Shown piece by piece: positions 27,645-35,840 of a stretch of DNA of 64,000 nt. Under the pieces are notes generated by a model. The model did not search any database. It was not told the DNA's origin and saw only the letters and a program-made list of their open reading frames with translations. The DNA is from Cyanomargarita calcarea GSE-NOS-MK-12-04C (GTDB taxonomy: Bacteria; Cyanobacteriota; Cyanobacteriia; Cyanobacteriales; Nostocaceae): assembly GCA_019359595.1 (NCBI GenBank), contig JAHHGZ010000014.1:1-64000 (forward strand), given 5' to 3'. Each line of letters begins with the position of its first letter. Within the stretch, counting starts at the first letter, position 1. The position numbers and the translations under genes are program-made.

Positions 27645-28223
27645 ATGTTCAGCGTTTCCGATGTAGAACAATTCCAGACAAAGCATCCAGATTGGCAGCT
27701 GGAATTGGTGGATGGTAGCATCATAGTTATGGGTCCATCAGATTATGAGTCAGAAGAAATAGGCATGGAGTTTGCACGGCAACTTGCAAACTGGGTACGC
27801 CCAAGGAAGCTAGGACGGGTTACTGGTTCTAGTGCTGGTTTTATTCTGCCTAGTTTGGAACCCGAAGATGGAGAAGAAATTGATCGGGAAAAGAGAAATC
27901 TCCGCGCTCCTGATGTATCCTTTGTTCGCGCTGACCAGTTGAAAAAAACGAAGCGTGATTTTGTGGAATTGTTACCAGATTTGACGGTTGAGATTAAGTC
28001 TAAGTCTGACCGCATCAAAACACTAGAAGAAAAAATTCAGCTATTTTTACAACTTGGTTCTGTAGTTGGTATTTTAATCGACCCAGACAAATTAACATTA
28101 ACTGTTTATCGGCTGAATCAAGAACCTGTAGTTTTACGGGACAATGATAAACTAACTTTGCCAGATTTATTACCTGCCTGGGAACTCACAGTATCAGAAC
28201 TATGGCCCCCAGAATTTGATTAA
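27645..28223 (+). CDS. Uma2-family putative endonuclease, tandem copy 2
   Basis: 192 residues and collinear with copy 1. From about residue 55 onward only about five residues differ, while residues 41-52 differ at most positions (GRLLTFLNNWVI versus MEFARQLANWVR), although the preceding 20 residues are nearly the same. The catalytic-type motifs PDVSF and VEIKSKSDR are intact. This suggests a recent duplication followed by local replacement or selection in one helix. It converges with the aldo/keto reductase gene, 7 bp apart. Confidence 0.85.
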   Translation: MFSVSDVEQFQTKHPDWQLELVDGSIIVMGPSDYESEEIGMEFARQLANWVRPRKLGRVTGSSAGFILPSLEPEDGEEIDREKRNLRAPDVSFVRADQLKKTKRDFVELLPDLTVEIKSKSDRIKTLEEKIQLFLQLGSVVGILIDPDKLTLTVYRLNQEPVVLRDNDKLTLPDLLPAWELTVSELWPPEFD

Positions 28224-28230
28224 TTAAAAA

Positions 28231-29181
28231 TTAATTTAACCAAGGACGGCTAACTTTTTCTAATTCGGCTATCTCATCATCGCTCAATTTCCAACCTAAA
28301 GCGCCAGCATTTTGTTCTACCTGTTTAGCAGTTTTGGCACCTGCGATCGCTACGACGTTTCCTTGAGCGATTAACCAATTGAGCGCAACTTGTGCGGGGG
28401 TTTTTTCATACTTATCCCCGATTTGACGCAGCAAAGATACCACAGGCTCAATTTTCTGCAAACCTTCTTTACTAAATCGCGAGTCTATGCTTCTAGCTCC
28501 AGTTGGTTTTTCGGCGCTAGCAGCAGTATATTTGCCTGTGAGTAATCCTTGAGCCAAAGGACTATATGCCAAGATTGTTATACCCAATTCATGGGCTGTA
28601 TCAAAAATTCCGTTGCTTTCAATTTGCCGACTTAGCAAGGAGTAGCGGACTTGGTTAACAGCCAAAGGGACACCACGTTTCGCCAATATCTGATGTGCTT
28701 CCCGCATTTGCTGGGCTGAGTAATTACTGACACCAATTGTCTCAATTCTCCCCTGCTCTACTTCCGACGCAAGGGCGTTCATCAGAGTTTCTTGGCTCAT
28801 CAAAAAGGCAAAAGGCCAATGCACTTGATACAAGGCGATTTTGTTTACCTGCAAGCGTTTGAGGCTATCTGTCAGTGCATCAGCGACGGACTGACCAAAT
28901 ATTCGCCAAGGTGCGGGACCAAATTTTGTAGCAATTTGCAACTGTTTGTCAGTTTGCTTCATAAATCGCCCCAAAAATTCCTCTGAAAGCCCGAAACCGT
29001 AAATTTCGGCAGTATCAAAAAATGTGATACCAGCTTCTAGGGCTGCGGTAAATGCGGATTGTAATTCCGATTCGCCGTACTCATTGCCATAATTCCAGAA
29101 CAATTTGTCACCCCAAGCCCAAGTACCTATACACAAGGGTGTAACAAATGGCCCGTTTTGCCCCAATGCGATATTTTCCAC
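28231..29181 (-). CDS. Aldo/keto reductase
   Basis: 316-residue cytosolic NAD(P)H-dependent oxidoreductase of the AKR superfamily. It shows the TIM-barrel signatures GITFFDTAEIYGFGLSEE near 50 (catalytic Asp and Tyr), QIATKFG near 82 (catalytic Lys), YQVHWP near 120 (His) and the C-terminal NVVAIAGAKTAKQVEQNAGAL coenzyme loop. The substrate cannot be deduced. It is divergent from the MFS gene at 29368. Confidence 0.93.
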   Translation of the reverse strand: MENIALGQNGPFVTPLCIGTWAWGDKLFWNYGNEYGESELQSAFTAALEAGITFFDTAEIYGFGLSEEFLGRFMKQTDKQLQIATKFGPAPWRIFGQSVADALTDSLKRLQVNKIALYQVHWPFAFLMSQETLMNALASEVEQGRIETIGVSNYSAQQMREAHQILAKRGVPLAVNQVRYSLLSRQIESNGIFDTAHELGITILAYSPLAQGLLTGKYTAASAEKPTGARSIDSRFSKEGLQKIEPVVSLLRQIGDKYEKTPAQVALNWLIAQGNVVAIAGAKTAKQVEQNAGALGWKLSDDEIAELEKVSRPWLN

Positions 29182-29249
29182 AATTACACTACCTGTTATT
29201 TACATTTCTTCATGCCTTTTCAGTCTATCCTGAGAAAAGATAGTAAAAA

Positions 29250-29360
29250 AAAATGAAGAAAGAAGTTAGAAGGAAGAAAAAATTCATGCAATTGGTGGGG
29301 GACTTGAACCCGTTAAGAAAGAAGACTTCTTCCTTCTTCCTTCTTCCTTCTTCCTTCGTT
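29250..29360. repeat. Partial dispersed-repeat region with inverted GAAGAAG runs
   Basis: GAAGAAA-like units at 29254-29280 and TTCTTCC heptamers at 29328-29358 flank GGTGGGGGACTTGAACCCG. It resembles a degenerate copy of the repeat family at 26165 and 31684 but lacks CAACTCAAAACGG. Confidence 0.5.
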
Positions 29361-29367
29361 AAAGAAT

Positions 29368-30792
29368 ATGACAAGTAGACAATTTTTTGATTCCCAAGAA
29401 AACTCTAACAGCATACCCAAAGTCGATGTATTGACGATGTTCCGACTGGGATTATTCCAGATGGGATTGGGCATTATGTCTATTCTCACTCTGGGAGTAC
29501 TGAATCGAGTCATGATTGATGAATTAAAAGTGCCAGCGCTAATTGCAGGTATAACACTAGCGATGACTCAATTTGTCGCACCAGTACGGGTATGGTTTGG
29601 CCAAATCTCAGATGCGAAACCGTTATTTGGTCATCATCGGACTGGTTATGTTTGGTTAGGTGCGGGTTTATTGGCGATCGCCTCATTTTTAGCAGTACAA
29701 GTACTGTGGCAAGTTGGTTTCAGCTTGCAAGGAGGAAATTGGACAACTCAAACCTCCATCTGGGTGGCACTTTTGGCGTTAATATTCGCCCTATACGGGA
29801 TTGCAATTAGTCTTAGTTCCACACCATTTGCAGCACTGCTAGTGGATGTTTCCGATGAAGACAACCGCTCAAAACTTGTGGGGATTGTCTGGTCAATGTT
29901 AATGGTAGGTATTATCATTGGGGCGATTATTAGTAGCGGTTTGCTCAAACAAATTGCCTTGGATGCACCTCTAGAAGTACTGCAAGCCCAAATCAACCGC
30001 TTGTTTATCATCATGCCAGCAGCTGTGTTTGGATTGAGTTTTGTTGCAACAGTTGGCGTTGAAAAAAAATATTCCCGCTACGGAAAACGTTCCATAATGG
30101 TCGATAGGGAAGATAAAATTACTTTGGGTAAAGCGCTCCAGGTGTTGAGAGCTAACCGTCAAACAGGAATATTCTTCACATTTCTGTTAGTGATGACAAT
30201 TAGTTTGTTTATGCAAGATACGGTTTTGGAACCCTACGGTGGTGAAGTCTTTAAAATGACTATTGCCGAAACTACAAAACTTAATGCTTTCTACGGTACA
30301 GGAACCCTATTGGGTTTAAGTACTACAGGCTTTTTGATCGCACCGCGTTTGGGAAAGAAAAAAACAATTAGATTGGGATGCATCGCTGTCGCCTTATCTA
30401 TGGTATTTGTGATTTTAGCGGGGACAACTGCGAATCCAAAGTTGCTGCAAATGAGTTTGTTGTTATTTGGTTTTGCTTCTGGTGTTACCACAACCGGAGC
30501 ATTGAGCTTAATGTTAGACCTTACGGCTGCCGAAACTGCAGGTACATTTATTGGTGCTTGGGGATTAGCACAAGCAATGGCACGGGGATTAGCAACCGCA
30601 TCTGGGGGTGCAGTGTTAAATTTTGGAAAAACCGTTTTCGCAACACCATTAATGGCTTATGGATTAGTGTTTGCCACCCAAGCTGGGGGTATGATATTAG
30701 CATTGTGGTTCTTAAATCGCGTCAACATCACAGAATTTCAGACAAATGCCAAACAAGCGATCGCCTCTATTTGGGAAAATGAATTAGATTGA
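29368..30792 (+). CDS. BCD-family MFS transporter (PucC-like)
   Basis: 474 residues with about twelve membrane helices. The N-terminus MFRLGLFQMGLGIMSILTLGVLNRVMIDEL and the segments GQISDAKPLFGHHRTGYVW (loop 2-3) and FMQDTVLEPYGGEVF (shown split) are hallmarks of the bacteriochlorophyll-delivery (BCD) family containing PucC and LhaA. In phototrophs these proteins assist pigment delivery or light-harvesting complex assembly; the cyanobacterial role is not settled. ATG at 29368. An inositol-monophosphatase-family gene follows after 84 bp of STRR-like sequence. Confidence 0.9.
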   Translation: MTSRQFFDSQENSNSIPKVDVLTMFRLGLFQMGLGIMSILTLGVLNRVMIDELKVPALIAGITLAMTQFVAPVRVWFGQISDAKPLFGHHRTGYVWLGAGLLAIASFLAVQVLWQVGFSLQGGNWTTQTSIWVALLALIFALYGIAISLSSTPFAALLVDVSDEDNRSKLVGIVWSMLMVGIIIGAIISSGLLKQIALDAPLEVLQAQINRLFIIMPAAVFGLSFVATVGVEKKYSRYGKRSIMVDREDKITLGKALQVLRANRQTGIFFTFLLVMTISLFMQDTVLEPYGGEVFKMTIAETTKLNAFYGTGTLLGLSTTGFLIAPRLGKKKTIRLGCIAVALSMVFVILAGTTANPKLLQMSLLLFGFASGVTTTGALSLMLDLTAAETAGTFIGAWGLAQAMARGLATASGGAVLNFGKTVFATPLMAYGLVFATQAGGMILALWFLNRVNITEFQTNAKQAIASIWENELD

Positions 30793-30876
30793 TTCATTGT
30801 TAGTAGTTAGTTGTTAGTTGTTATTTGATAGTCATAACCACTAACTGCTAACTACCGACTACTAACCGCATATCAT

Positions 30877-31683
30877 ATGACTGATTTTTGGACAACTATT
30901 TTAGAATTCGCCCAAAACATTACCACTAGAGTGGGCAAGCAATTAATGCAAGATTTTGGGCAAGTGCAAGCTACTCACAAAGCTGATGGCACTTTGGTAA
31001 CACAATCTGATCAGTGGGCAGATCGAGAAATTCAAGATGCGATCGCTTCGACTTTTCCCGGTTTTGGTATTCTCAGTGAAGAAGGCGATCGAGTTTTCCC
31101 CGGTACTGAATGGTGTTGGGTAATTGACCCTTTGGATGGGACAACAAACTTTACCCGAGGAATTCCGATTTGGTCGATTTCTATGGGTCTGTTGTACCAA
31201 GGAACACCAGTTTTTGGATATGTATACTTGCCAACCTTAAATGAAGCTTTTCATGGCTTCTGGGAAGGTTCATCTGGTTTAGCAGCACCAACAGGGGCTT
31301 TTCGCAATCACCACCCCATCCACACAAGTAATGATGCTCCTAGCAATCATCACTTTTTTAACCTCTGTTCCCGGAGTACTGGAGCCATTCAAAAGGGGTT
31401 TCCTTGCAAAGTCAGGATGCTTGGTGTCGCAAGTTACAATTTCCTCACGGTTGCCTCTGGAGCAACTCTGGGTGGTATCGAAGCAACACCCAAAATTTGG
31501 GATATTGCTGCAGCTTGGTTAATTGTGCAAGCCGCTGGTGGTACTTGGCTATCCTTGAAATCAGAACCATTTCCTTTAACCCCAGGACTTGATTATAGCG
31601 ATCGCTCTTTTCCTACTCTTGTTGTCAGCCGTCCGGAATTGGTGCCTGTGTTTGAAACTTATCTGTATGCTATTGGTATTTGA
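30877..31683 (+). CDS. Inositol monophosphatase family protein
   Basis: 268 residues. The metal-binding motifs of the IMPase/FBPase/CysQ superfamily are present: GILSEEGDR near 66 (Glu), VIDPLDGTTNFTRG near 87 (DPLDGTTN) and WDIAAAWLIVQAAGG near 208. Possible substrates include inositol monophosphate, fructose bisphosphate, histidinol phosphate or PAP; which one applies cannot be told. Predicted cytosolic, Mg-dependent. The TGA stop is immediately followed by a dispersed repeat. Confidence 0.9.
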   Translation: MTDFWTTILEFAQNITTRVGKQLMQDFGQVQATHKADGTLVTQSDQWADREIQDAIASTFPGFGILSEEGDRVFPGTEWCWVIDPLDGTTNFTRGIPIWSISMGLLYQGTPVFGYVYLPTLNEAFHGFWEGSSGLAAPTGAFRNHHPIHTSNDAPSNHHFFNLCSRSTGAIQKGFPCKVRMLGVASYNFLTVASGATLGGIEATPKIWDIAAAWLIVQAAGGTWLSLKSEPFPLTPGLDYSDRSFPTLVVSRPELVPVFETYLYAIGI

Positions 31684-31898
31684 ATGAAGGAAGAAGGAAG
31701 AAGGAAGAAGGAAGAAGGAAGAAGGAGGTTTATATGGGGATTGGGACACCAACTCAAAACGGGCCACCTTTCTTAGGTCAATGAAGGAAGAAGGAAGAAG
31801 GAAGAAGGAAGAAGGAGGTTTATATGGGGATTGGGACACCAACTCAAAACGGACTACCTTTCTTAGGTCAGGGTATTAAACCCCCTACTTGCGGATAA
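31684..31898 (+). repeat. Tandem double copy of the stop-codon-associated repeat
   Basis: Two nearly identical units, about 31684-31782 and 31783-31898. Each has GAAGAAG heptamers, then GGTTTATATGGGGATTGGG, CAACTCAAAACGG (31750 and 31840) and CTTTCTTAGGTCA; only the second has the GGGTATTAAACCCCC end. The first begins right after the TGA of the IMPase-family gene. Confidence 0.9.
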
Positions 31899-31952
31899 AA
31901 TCAAGCAACTATCTGCGTTTATCTGCGGTTTGAATATTATCCTCGCTATTCT

Positions 31953-32040
31953 TTTTAATACCCCGACAAGAACGCAGGTGGCCCGTTTTGAGTTGGGGTC
32001 TTGTATCCCCATATATAAACCTGCTCCTTCTTCCTTCTTC
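31953..32040 (-). repeat. Dispersed stop-codon-associated repeat, reverse copy
   Basis: Minus-strand copy starting at the TGA of the ChaN-family gene (32039-32041). It has heptamers, the TATATGGGG segment, CAACTCAAAACGG (31983-31995 reversed) and GGGGTATTAAA. With 31684-31898 it forms an inverted pair between two convergent genes, so the transcript ends could pair. Confidence 0.85.
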
Positions 32041-32947
32041 AATTTGTGACTTCAAAAATAAAATTAGCAACTGGCTGATCTTTGAGTACGGCAATCTCTT
32101 CAGAGGGGCTGAGTAAAACAGTACTTTGAGTAACTTTACCCTGTAAACGGCGTTCAACCCGGCTGGGAATGCCAAAACCGTAGATAATATGTCCTTGTCC
32201 AGCTAATACCACGACTTGATGACTTGGGTTGGCTTGGACAAAATTGGCAATAGTTTCTGCCATTGTTTCATCCCACAACACTTGTACTAAAAAGAACCTT
32301 TCTGCATCAGCACTTTTACTATGACCTGCGGCTTGATGTTCGGCAAAAGCAGCTAATACCATTTTGCGATAATCCTCGTTATCGGTGCGAATTTCCGAAA
32401 AAGGAGGTATCCATTGGCGTTCGTCTGCTGTCAGGCTTTCTAACCCTTGTCGGGCAACTTTGCGGCTAACTTCGGCGGGAGTATTTGTTGCTAAAACTGG
32501 TAACTTATTTTTTTTAGCAAACCGCAGGATGGGAGCGTATAATTTCCAAGAAAAACCCCAGCGTTTTTGATACTCACTTTTTTTTACTAATTCTTCTTCA
32601 GTAATTTTGCCAGCAAGATATTCATCGACAACACCTTGATAAGGACGCTGGAACATTTCTAGAGCGATCGCTATTTTGGGATTGCGTTTATATAATTCTT
32701 GAATAATTTTTAGCTGATTTTGGTGGTCAAGTTCGCTGTCGTGAGTTTCACCCAGATATATTACATTTGAAGAAGCGAGTTCTGGCACTATATCTGTCCA
32801 ACTACTGAAGCATTTGCTGATGGCAAATTTACTAGGACAGAAACTTTTTGTTTGTTGGGCATAAGTTGGGGAACCACAAATCAGAAAAATTCCCAAAGAC
32901 AGGGCAAATATTTGAGTCAGATTTTTACGGTCAATATATTGTTTCAT
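32039..32947 (-). CDS. ChaN family putative heme-binding or iron-regulated exported protein
   Basis: 302 residues. An N-terminal signal segment (about 10-30) ends TYAQQ, suggesting cleavage by signal peptidase I; a cysteine is present (LICG) but the lipobox is poor. The rest matches the ChaN/DUF399 family: VIYLGETHDSELDHQNQLK near 62, IALEMFQRPYQG near 95, PVLATNTPAEVSRKVAR near 150 and VVVLAGQGHIIYGFGIPSR near 245. Campylobacter ChaN binds heme; a cyanobacterial function is not known. A decayed cupin gene lies directly upstream. Confidence 0.88.
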   Translation of the reverse strand: MKQYIDRKNLTQIFALSLGIFLICGSPTYAQQTKSFCPSKFAISKCFSSWTDIVPELASSNVIYLGETHDSELDHQNQLKIIQELYKRNPKIAIALEMFQRPYQGVVDEYLAGKITEEELVKKSEYQKRWGFSWKLYAPILRFAKKNKLPVLATNTPAEVSRKVARQGLESLTADERQWIPPFSEIRTDNEDYRKMVLAAFAEHQAAGHSKSADAERFFLVQVLWDETMAETIANFVQANPSHQVVVLAGQGHIIYGFGIPSRVERRLQGKVTQSTVLLSPSEEIAVLKDQPVANFIFEVTN

Positions 32948-32948
32948 C

Positions 32949-33100
32949 TTATTTGCGCCACGCTGGATCTACGATACAAATAAATACCAGCGGTTTGCTA
33001 CCACAGTTATGAATGAATTGTCGGGCATTTGGAGGAATATACACAGCATCCCCCTGGTTCTAACACTTGGATTTCTTGATCAATGTGCATCTTTCTTTAG
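32949..33100 (-). pseudogene. Frameshifted cupin-domain remnant
   Basis: On the minus strand one frame reads DQEIQVLEPG and, after a +1 shift at a run of five G (33050-33054 region), another reads GDAVYIPPNARQFIHNC and ends FICIVDPAWRK before TAA at 32949-32951. Together this is the C-terminal half of a cupin barrel, with the proline-rich strand and histidine expected of the second cupin motif. Removing one G restores a single frame. The N-terminal half is not found, so this is a remnant rather than a simple sequencing error, although an error in the homopolymer cannot be excluded. Confidence 0.65.
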
Positions 33101-33274
33101 AGCAAGCGTAAAATTAATAACGCGAATTTGAATTCTATCATCTAACTAGTACAACAAGGCAAAAGTAAAAAGTAAAAAGGTAAAAGAAAGAAATATGATT
33201 TTATAAGCTCTTCAGGCATTTTAGATGGTAGCTTTATTTACGCCGCTGTGTACTAGCTTGTTATAGTGAATCTA

Positions 33275-33877
33275 TTACCAAATTTCGTTCATACTCAGTA
33301 CAAAACCTGGCATTACATCTTCACAGCTAATTGACATGGGGGACTCTAACACCTGTAACTCTTGTCCTAATCTATAAATCTCTACTGTTCTATTCTGGGG
33401 ATTGACCAGTATTCCTAACTTTACTCCTAGTCTTTGATAGTCAATCATTTTCGTTTGTACGTCATTTAACCTATCAGTGGCAGAGCGTAACTCAATGACA
33501 AAATCGGGAACTACTGGAATAAATCCTTTGATATCAATCCCATCTAATCGTGACTTCTCAATCCAAGAAACATCGGGTGATGGTTTTCCCCCGCCAATTG
33601 CCGTAAAATCATACCCAGTTGAAGAATCGAACACGTCACCTAGTTTAGTTTGGTCGTTCCAATTCCAAACTCTGGCAAATAAATTGCCGTTTCGTCTTCC
33701 AGTTTCACCACCTGTTGGGGGCATAACAATCAATTCTCTATTTTGGGTTAACTCCAGTCTTAAATCAGGATTATCGATACACAGTCGATCGAATTGTTCT
33801 GGAGTAACGATGAGAGTTGTGTTGCTGACATCCAACAATAAGGGTTGAGTATTGATTGGTGCAGAGGTGATTGTCAT
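33275..33877 (-). CDS. Uma2-family putative endonuclease
   Basis: 200 residues. The family core is clear: RLELTQNRELIVMPPTGGE near 40, PSPDVSWIEKSRL near 98 and PDFVIELRSATDRL near 121 (D...E-x-R instead of E-x-K), then KLGILVNPQNRTVEIYRLGQ. It is among the most typical Uma2 proteins of the window. Role unknown. Start ATG at 33877; divergent from the small frame at 33940. Confidence 0.85.
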   Translation of the reverse strand: MTITSAPINTQPLLLDVSNTTLIVTPEQFDRLCIDNPDLRLELTQNRELIVMPPTGGETGRRNGNLFARVWNWNDQTKLGDVFDSSTGYDFTAIGGGKPSPDVSWIEKSRLDGIDIKGFIPVVPDFVIELRSATDRLNDVQTKMIDYQRLGVKLGILVNPQNRTVEIYRLGQELQVLESPMSISCEDVMPGFVLSMNEIW

Positions 33878-33939
33878 AAACCCCCAAATGCTTGTGGAAA
33901 AGGAATTATACCAATCCCATTATATAACGACGGTTAGAA

Positions 33940-34119
33940 ATGTATGCACTTTATGATTACTTGCGCTGGGTAAAACCAGTTTTGCAGGCAACAGCCTTTA
34001 TGATGATGGGAAACTACTGTCTATGGTCAGTACCTCATCCCCTAATGTTAGGATTTGACAATTTTGTTAAAAATGTTAGGTCTAAATGTTGCACTAATAA
34101 TATAAAGAATTTGTTTTAG
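33940..34119 (+). CDS. Possible small hydrophobic protein (59 residues)
   Basis: An ATG at 33940 opens a 59-residue frame ending with TAG at 34117-34119. It starts MYALYDYLRWVKPVLQ and has a hydrophobic stretch (ATAFMMMGNYCLWSVPHPL) that could be one membrane helix. It overlaps the end of the convergent gene at 34094 by 26 bp. No clear ribosome-binding site and no recognised family, so the gene is only possible. Confidence 0.3.
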   Translation: MYALYDYLRWVKPVLQATAFMMMGNYCLWSVPHPLMLGFDNFVKNVRSKCCTNNIKNLF

Positions 34120-34381
34120 GTTGATAATCTAAACAAGTTATTGCTTCTTCTGTGTTGGCAATAGAGGGATGTACCGTACATTTGAGACGATAGTTGTCGG
34201 TAAAAAACTGGCAGTTAGTACAGGGTATTTGATGCATTTGCTTTGCTGTGCTAACGCTATCTCGTGCTGTTGCCCAAAGACTCCAAGCAACCATTATTAC
34301 TAAACTCCAAGCACAGACAAAACAAATAGGGACTAGAAGAGGTTGAATCGAATTAATTAGAAAGTACAGTAATTGCAACAT
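34094..34381 (-). CDS. Small membrane protein with a cysteine-containing tail
   Basis: 95 residues from the preferred ATG at 34381 (an in-frame start at 34396 would add five). A hydrophobic N-terminal half (about 5-38, one or two helices) is followed by a soluble tail with CTNCQFF, KCTVHP and TCLDY, four cysteines that could bind a metal. I do not recognise a named family, though the organisation looks like a conserved cyanobacterial small protein. chlG lies upstream on the same strand, with STRR in between. Confidence 0.6.
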   Translation of the reverse strand: MLQLLYFLINSIQPLLVPICFVCAWSLVIMVAWSLWATARDSVSTAKQMHQIPCTNCQFFTDNYRLKCTVHPSIANTEEAITCLDYQPKTNSLYY

Positions 34382-34648
34382 GGTAAGTCTCCACAAAAGT
34401 TAGAAGTTGGGAATTAAGGGTTAGGAGTTAGGAGTTATGAGTTGGGAGTTTTTTTGAGTGTAATTTGGGAGAGATGATTTTATTCGTGAATTTTGACTAA
34501 TAAATTTGTTCTACCCTTAAGAATACCTAGCCAAAAGGGTGTCTACGCTCAAAATTGAAGCTTATTTGCTTCATTCTTAACTCCTAACTCCTAACTCCTA
34601 ACTCTATAATTATTTGTCGCTCCTAACTTCTTACTCAAGAGGTATAAA

Positions 34649-35686
34649 TTACACTCCTGCATGACCTAGGGCTATCCCCGCTACTAGCATTCCTAATACC
34701 AGGAAGGGCTGGGCGCTGGCTTGATATTTTACATCATTTTTCAGGGGGTCGCGCAAGAAGTACATATCTTGAAATGTGACTTGCGGAATGATTAGCAATA
34801 GCAAAATTGCCGCATACAGATTTTCATGGATGTAGATCAAATAACCCGCGATCGCCGCTTGAAATAAATCTATCATCACTACGCAAATCCACGCTGCAGT
34901 TTGGACACCAAACACGACTGGTAAAGATTTTAATCCAAATTGGCGATCGCCTTCTACACTCTTAAAGTCGTTGACAATCGCAATTCCCAACCCAGCCAAG
35001 CTGTAAACCACACTAAAAACAACAATTTTCCAATTGAGTTCGCCAAACAAAGCGTGACCAGTACACCAGGGAAAGGCGATGTAACTAGCACCAAGGGCAT
35101 AGCCACCCAACCAACCATTTTGTTTTAGCTTTAATGGTGGCGCAGAATAGATATAAGCGATGAAAGAACCGAGTATCGCAATGGTTGTGATGGTGGGATA
35201 TTGATTGCCAGCCCAAAGATCCAATGCAATTGCTATAAGATTGCCTGTAATTAACAATACCCAAATCTGCGTAATTACCTGTGGTAAAGGAATTGCCCCA
35301 GAGGGAATTGGACGGTAGGGTTCGTTAACTGCGTCGATTTCGCGATCGTAGTATTCATTCAGGGTTTGGGTATAACCTGCAAGTAAGGGACCTGAAAGTA
35401 ACATACAAGCCGCTGATTTCAAGACATTTTCCAGCGTCCAAGTATATTCACCAGAAGAAGCCGCACCGCACACCACACCCCAAATTAGGGGAATCCAGGT
35501 AATGGGCTTCATCAATTGCAAGCGGATTTTCCAAATAGAGGTTTCTCCGGATGCTGCACCTTTCATGCCCAGGAGTTGCCTGGTTTTAGCATTGCGGTCA
35601 GGAACTTTTATTTCCTCATTTGGCGATGCTGAGTCGGTGGTCTGATTTATCTGAGGGTTTGGGGTAATGGGAGTTAGATCGGACAT
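34649..35686 (-). CDS. chlG: Chlorophyll synthase
   Basis: 345-residue integral membrane prenyltransferase of the UbiA superfamily that attaches the phytyl or geranylgeranyl tail to chlorophyllide, the last step of chlorophyll a synthesis. Diagnostic features are the first Asp-rich motif NEYYDREIDAVNEPYRPIPSG near 110 (shown within limits: NEYYDREID and YRPIPSG), the second DFKSVEGDRQFG near 240, and about eight to nine membrane helices. The N-terminal 40 residues are polar, as in cyanobacterial ChlG. The gene stands alone. A BCD-family carrier gene, also linked to chlorophyll handling, is 4 kb away. Confidence 0.96.
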   Translation of the reverse strand: MSDLTPITPNPQINQTTDSASPNEEIKVPDRNAKTRQLLGMKGAASGETSIWKIRLQLMKPITWIPLIWGVVCGAASSGEYTWTLENVLKSAACMLLSGPLLAGYTQTLNEYYDREIDAVNEPYRPIPSGAIPLPQVITQIWVLLITGNLIAIALDLWAGNQYPTITTIAILGSFIAYIYSAPPLKLKQNGWLGGYALGASYIAFPWCTGHALFGELNWKIVVFSVVYSLAGLGIAIVNDFKSVEGDRQFGLKSLPVVFGVQTAAWICVVMIDLFQAAIAGYLIYIHENLYAAILLLLIIPQVTFQDMYFLRDPLKNDVKYQASAQPFLVLGMLVAGIALGHAGV

Positions 35687-35840
35687 AAGACGTGGTTGTT
35701 TAAGAGCCTAGTATATCGTTGTAGGTTAGATGTCTCGCCTGACGGGACAGGCAAAGCACCTAACAAGACGGGATAAATTATTTTTTGGATTTCCGTAACT
35801 CCTCACTCTTAACTCCTAACTTTATTTCCCACTCCTCTTT

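Noticed and set aside
29280-29310. tRNA-like T-arm on the minus strand (CGGGTTCAAGTCCCCCACC)
   Set aside because: The T stem does not pair fully and no anticodon or D arm follows; it is part of a repeat region.
30378-30782. Frame of 134 codons inside the MFS gene
   Set aside because: It is a shifted-frame shadow of a transmembrane protein with clear BCD-family features.
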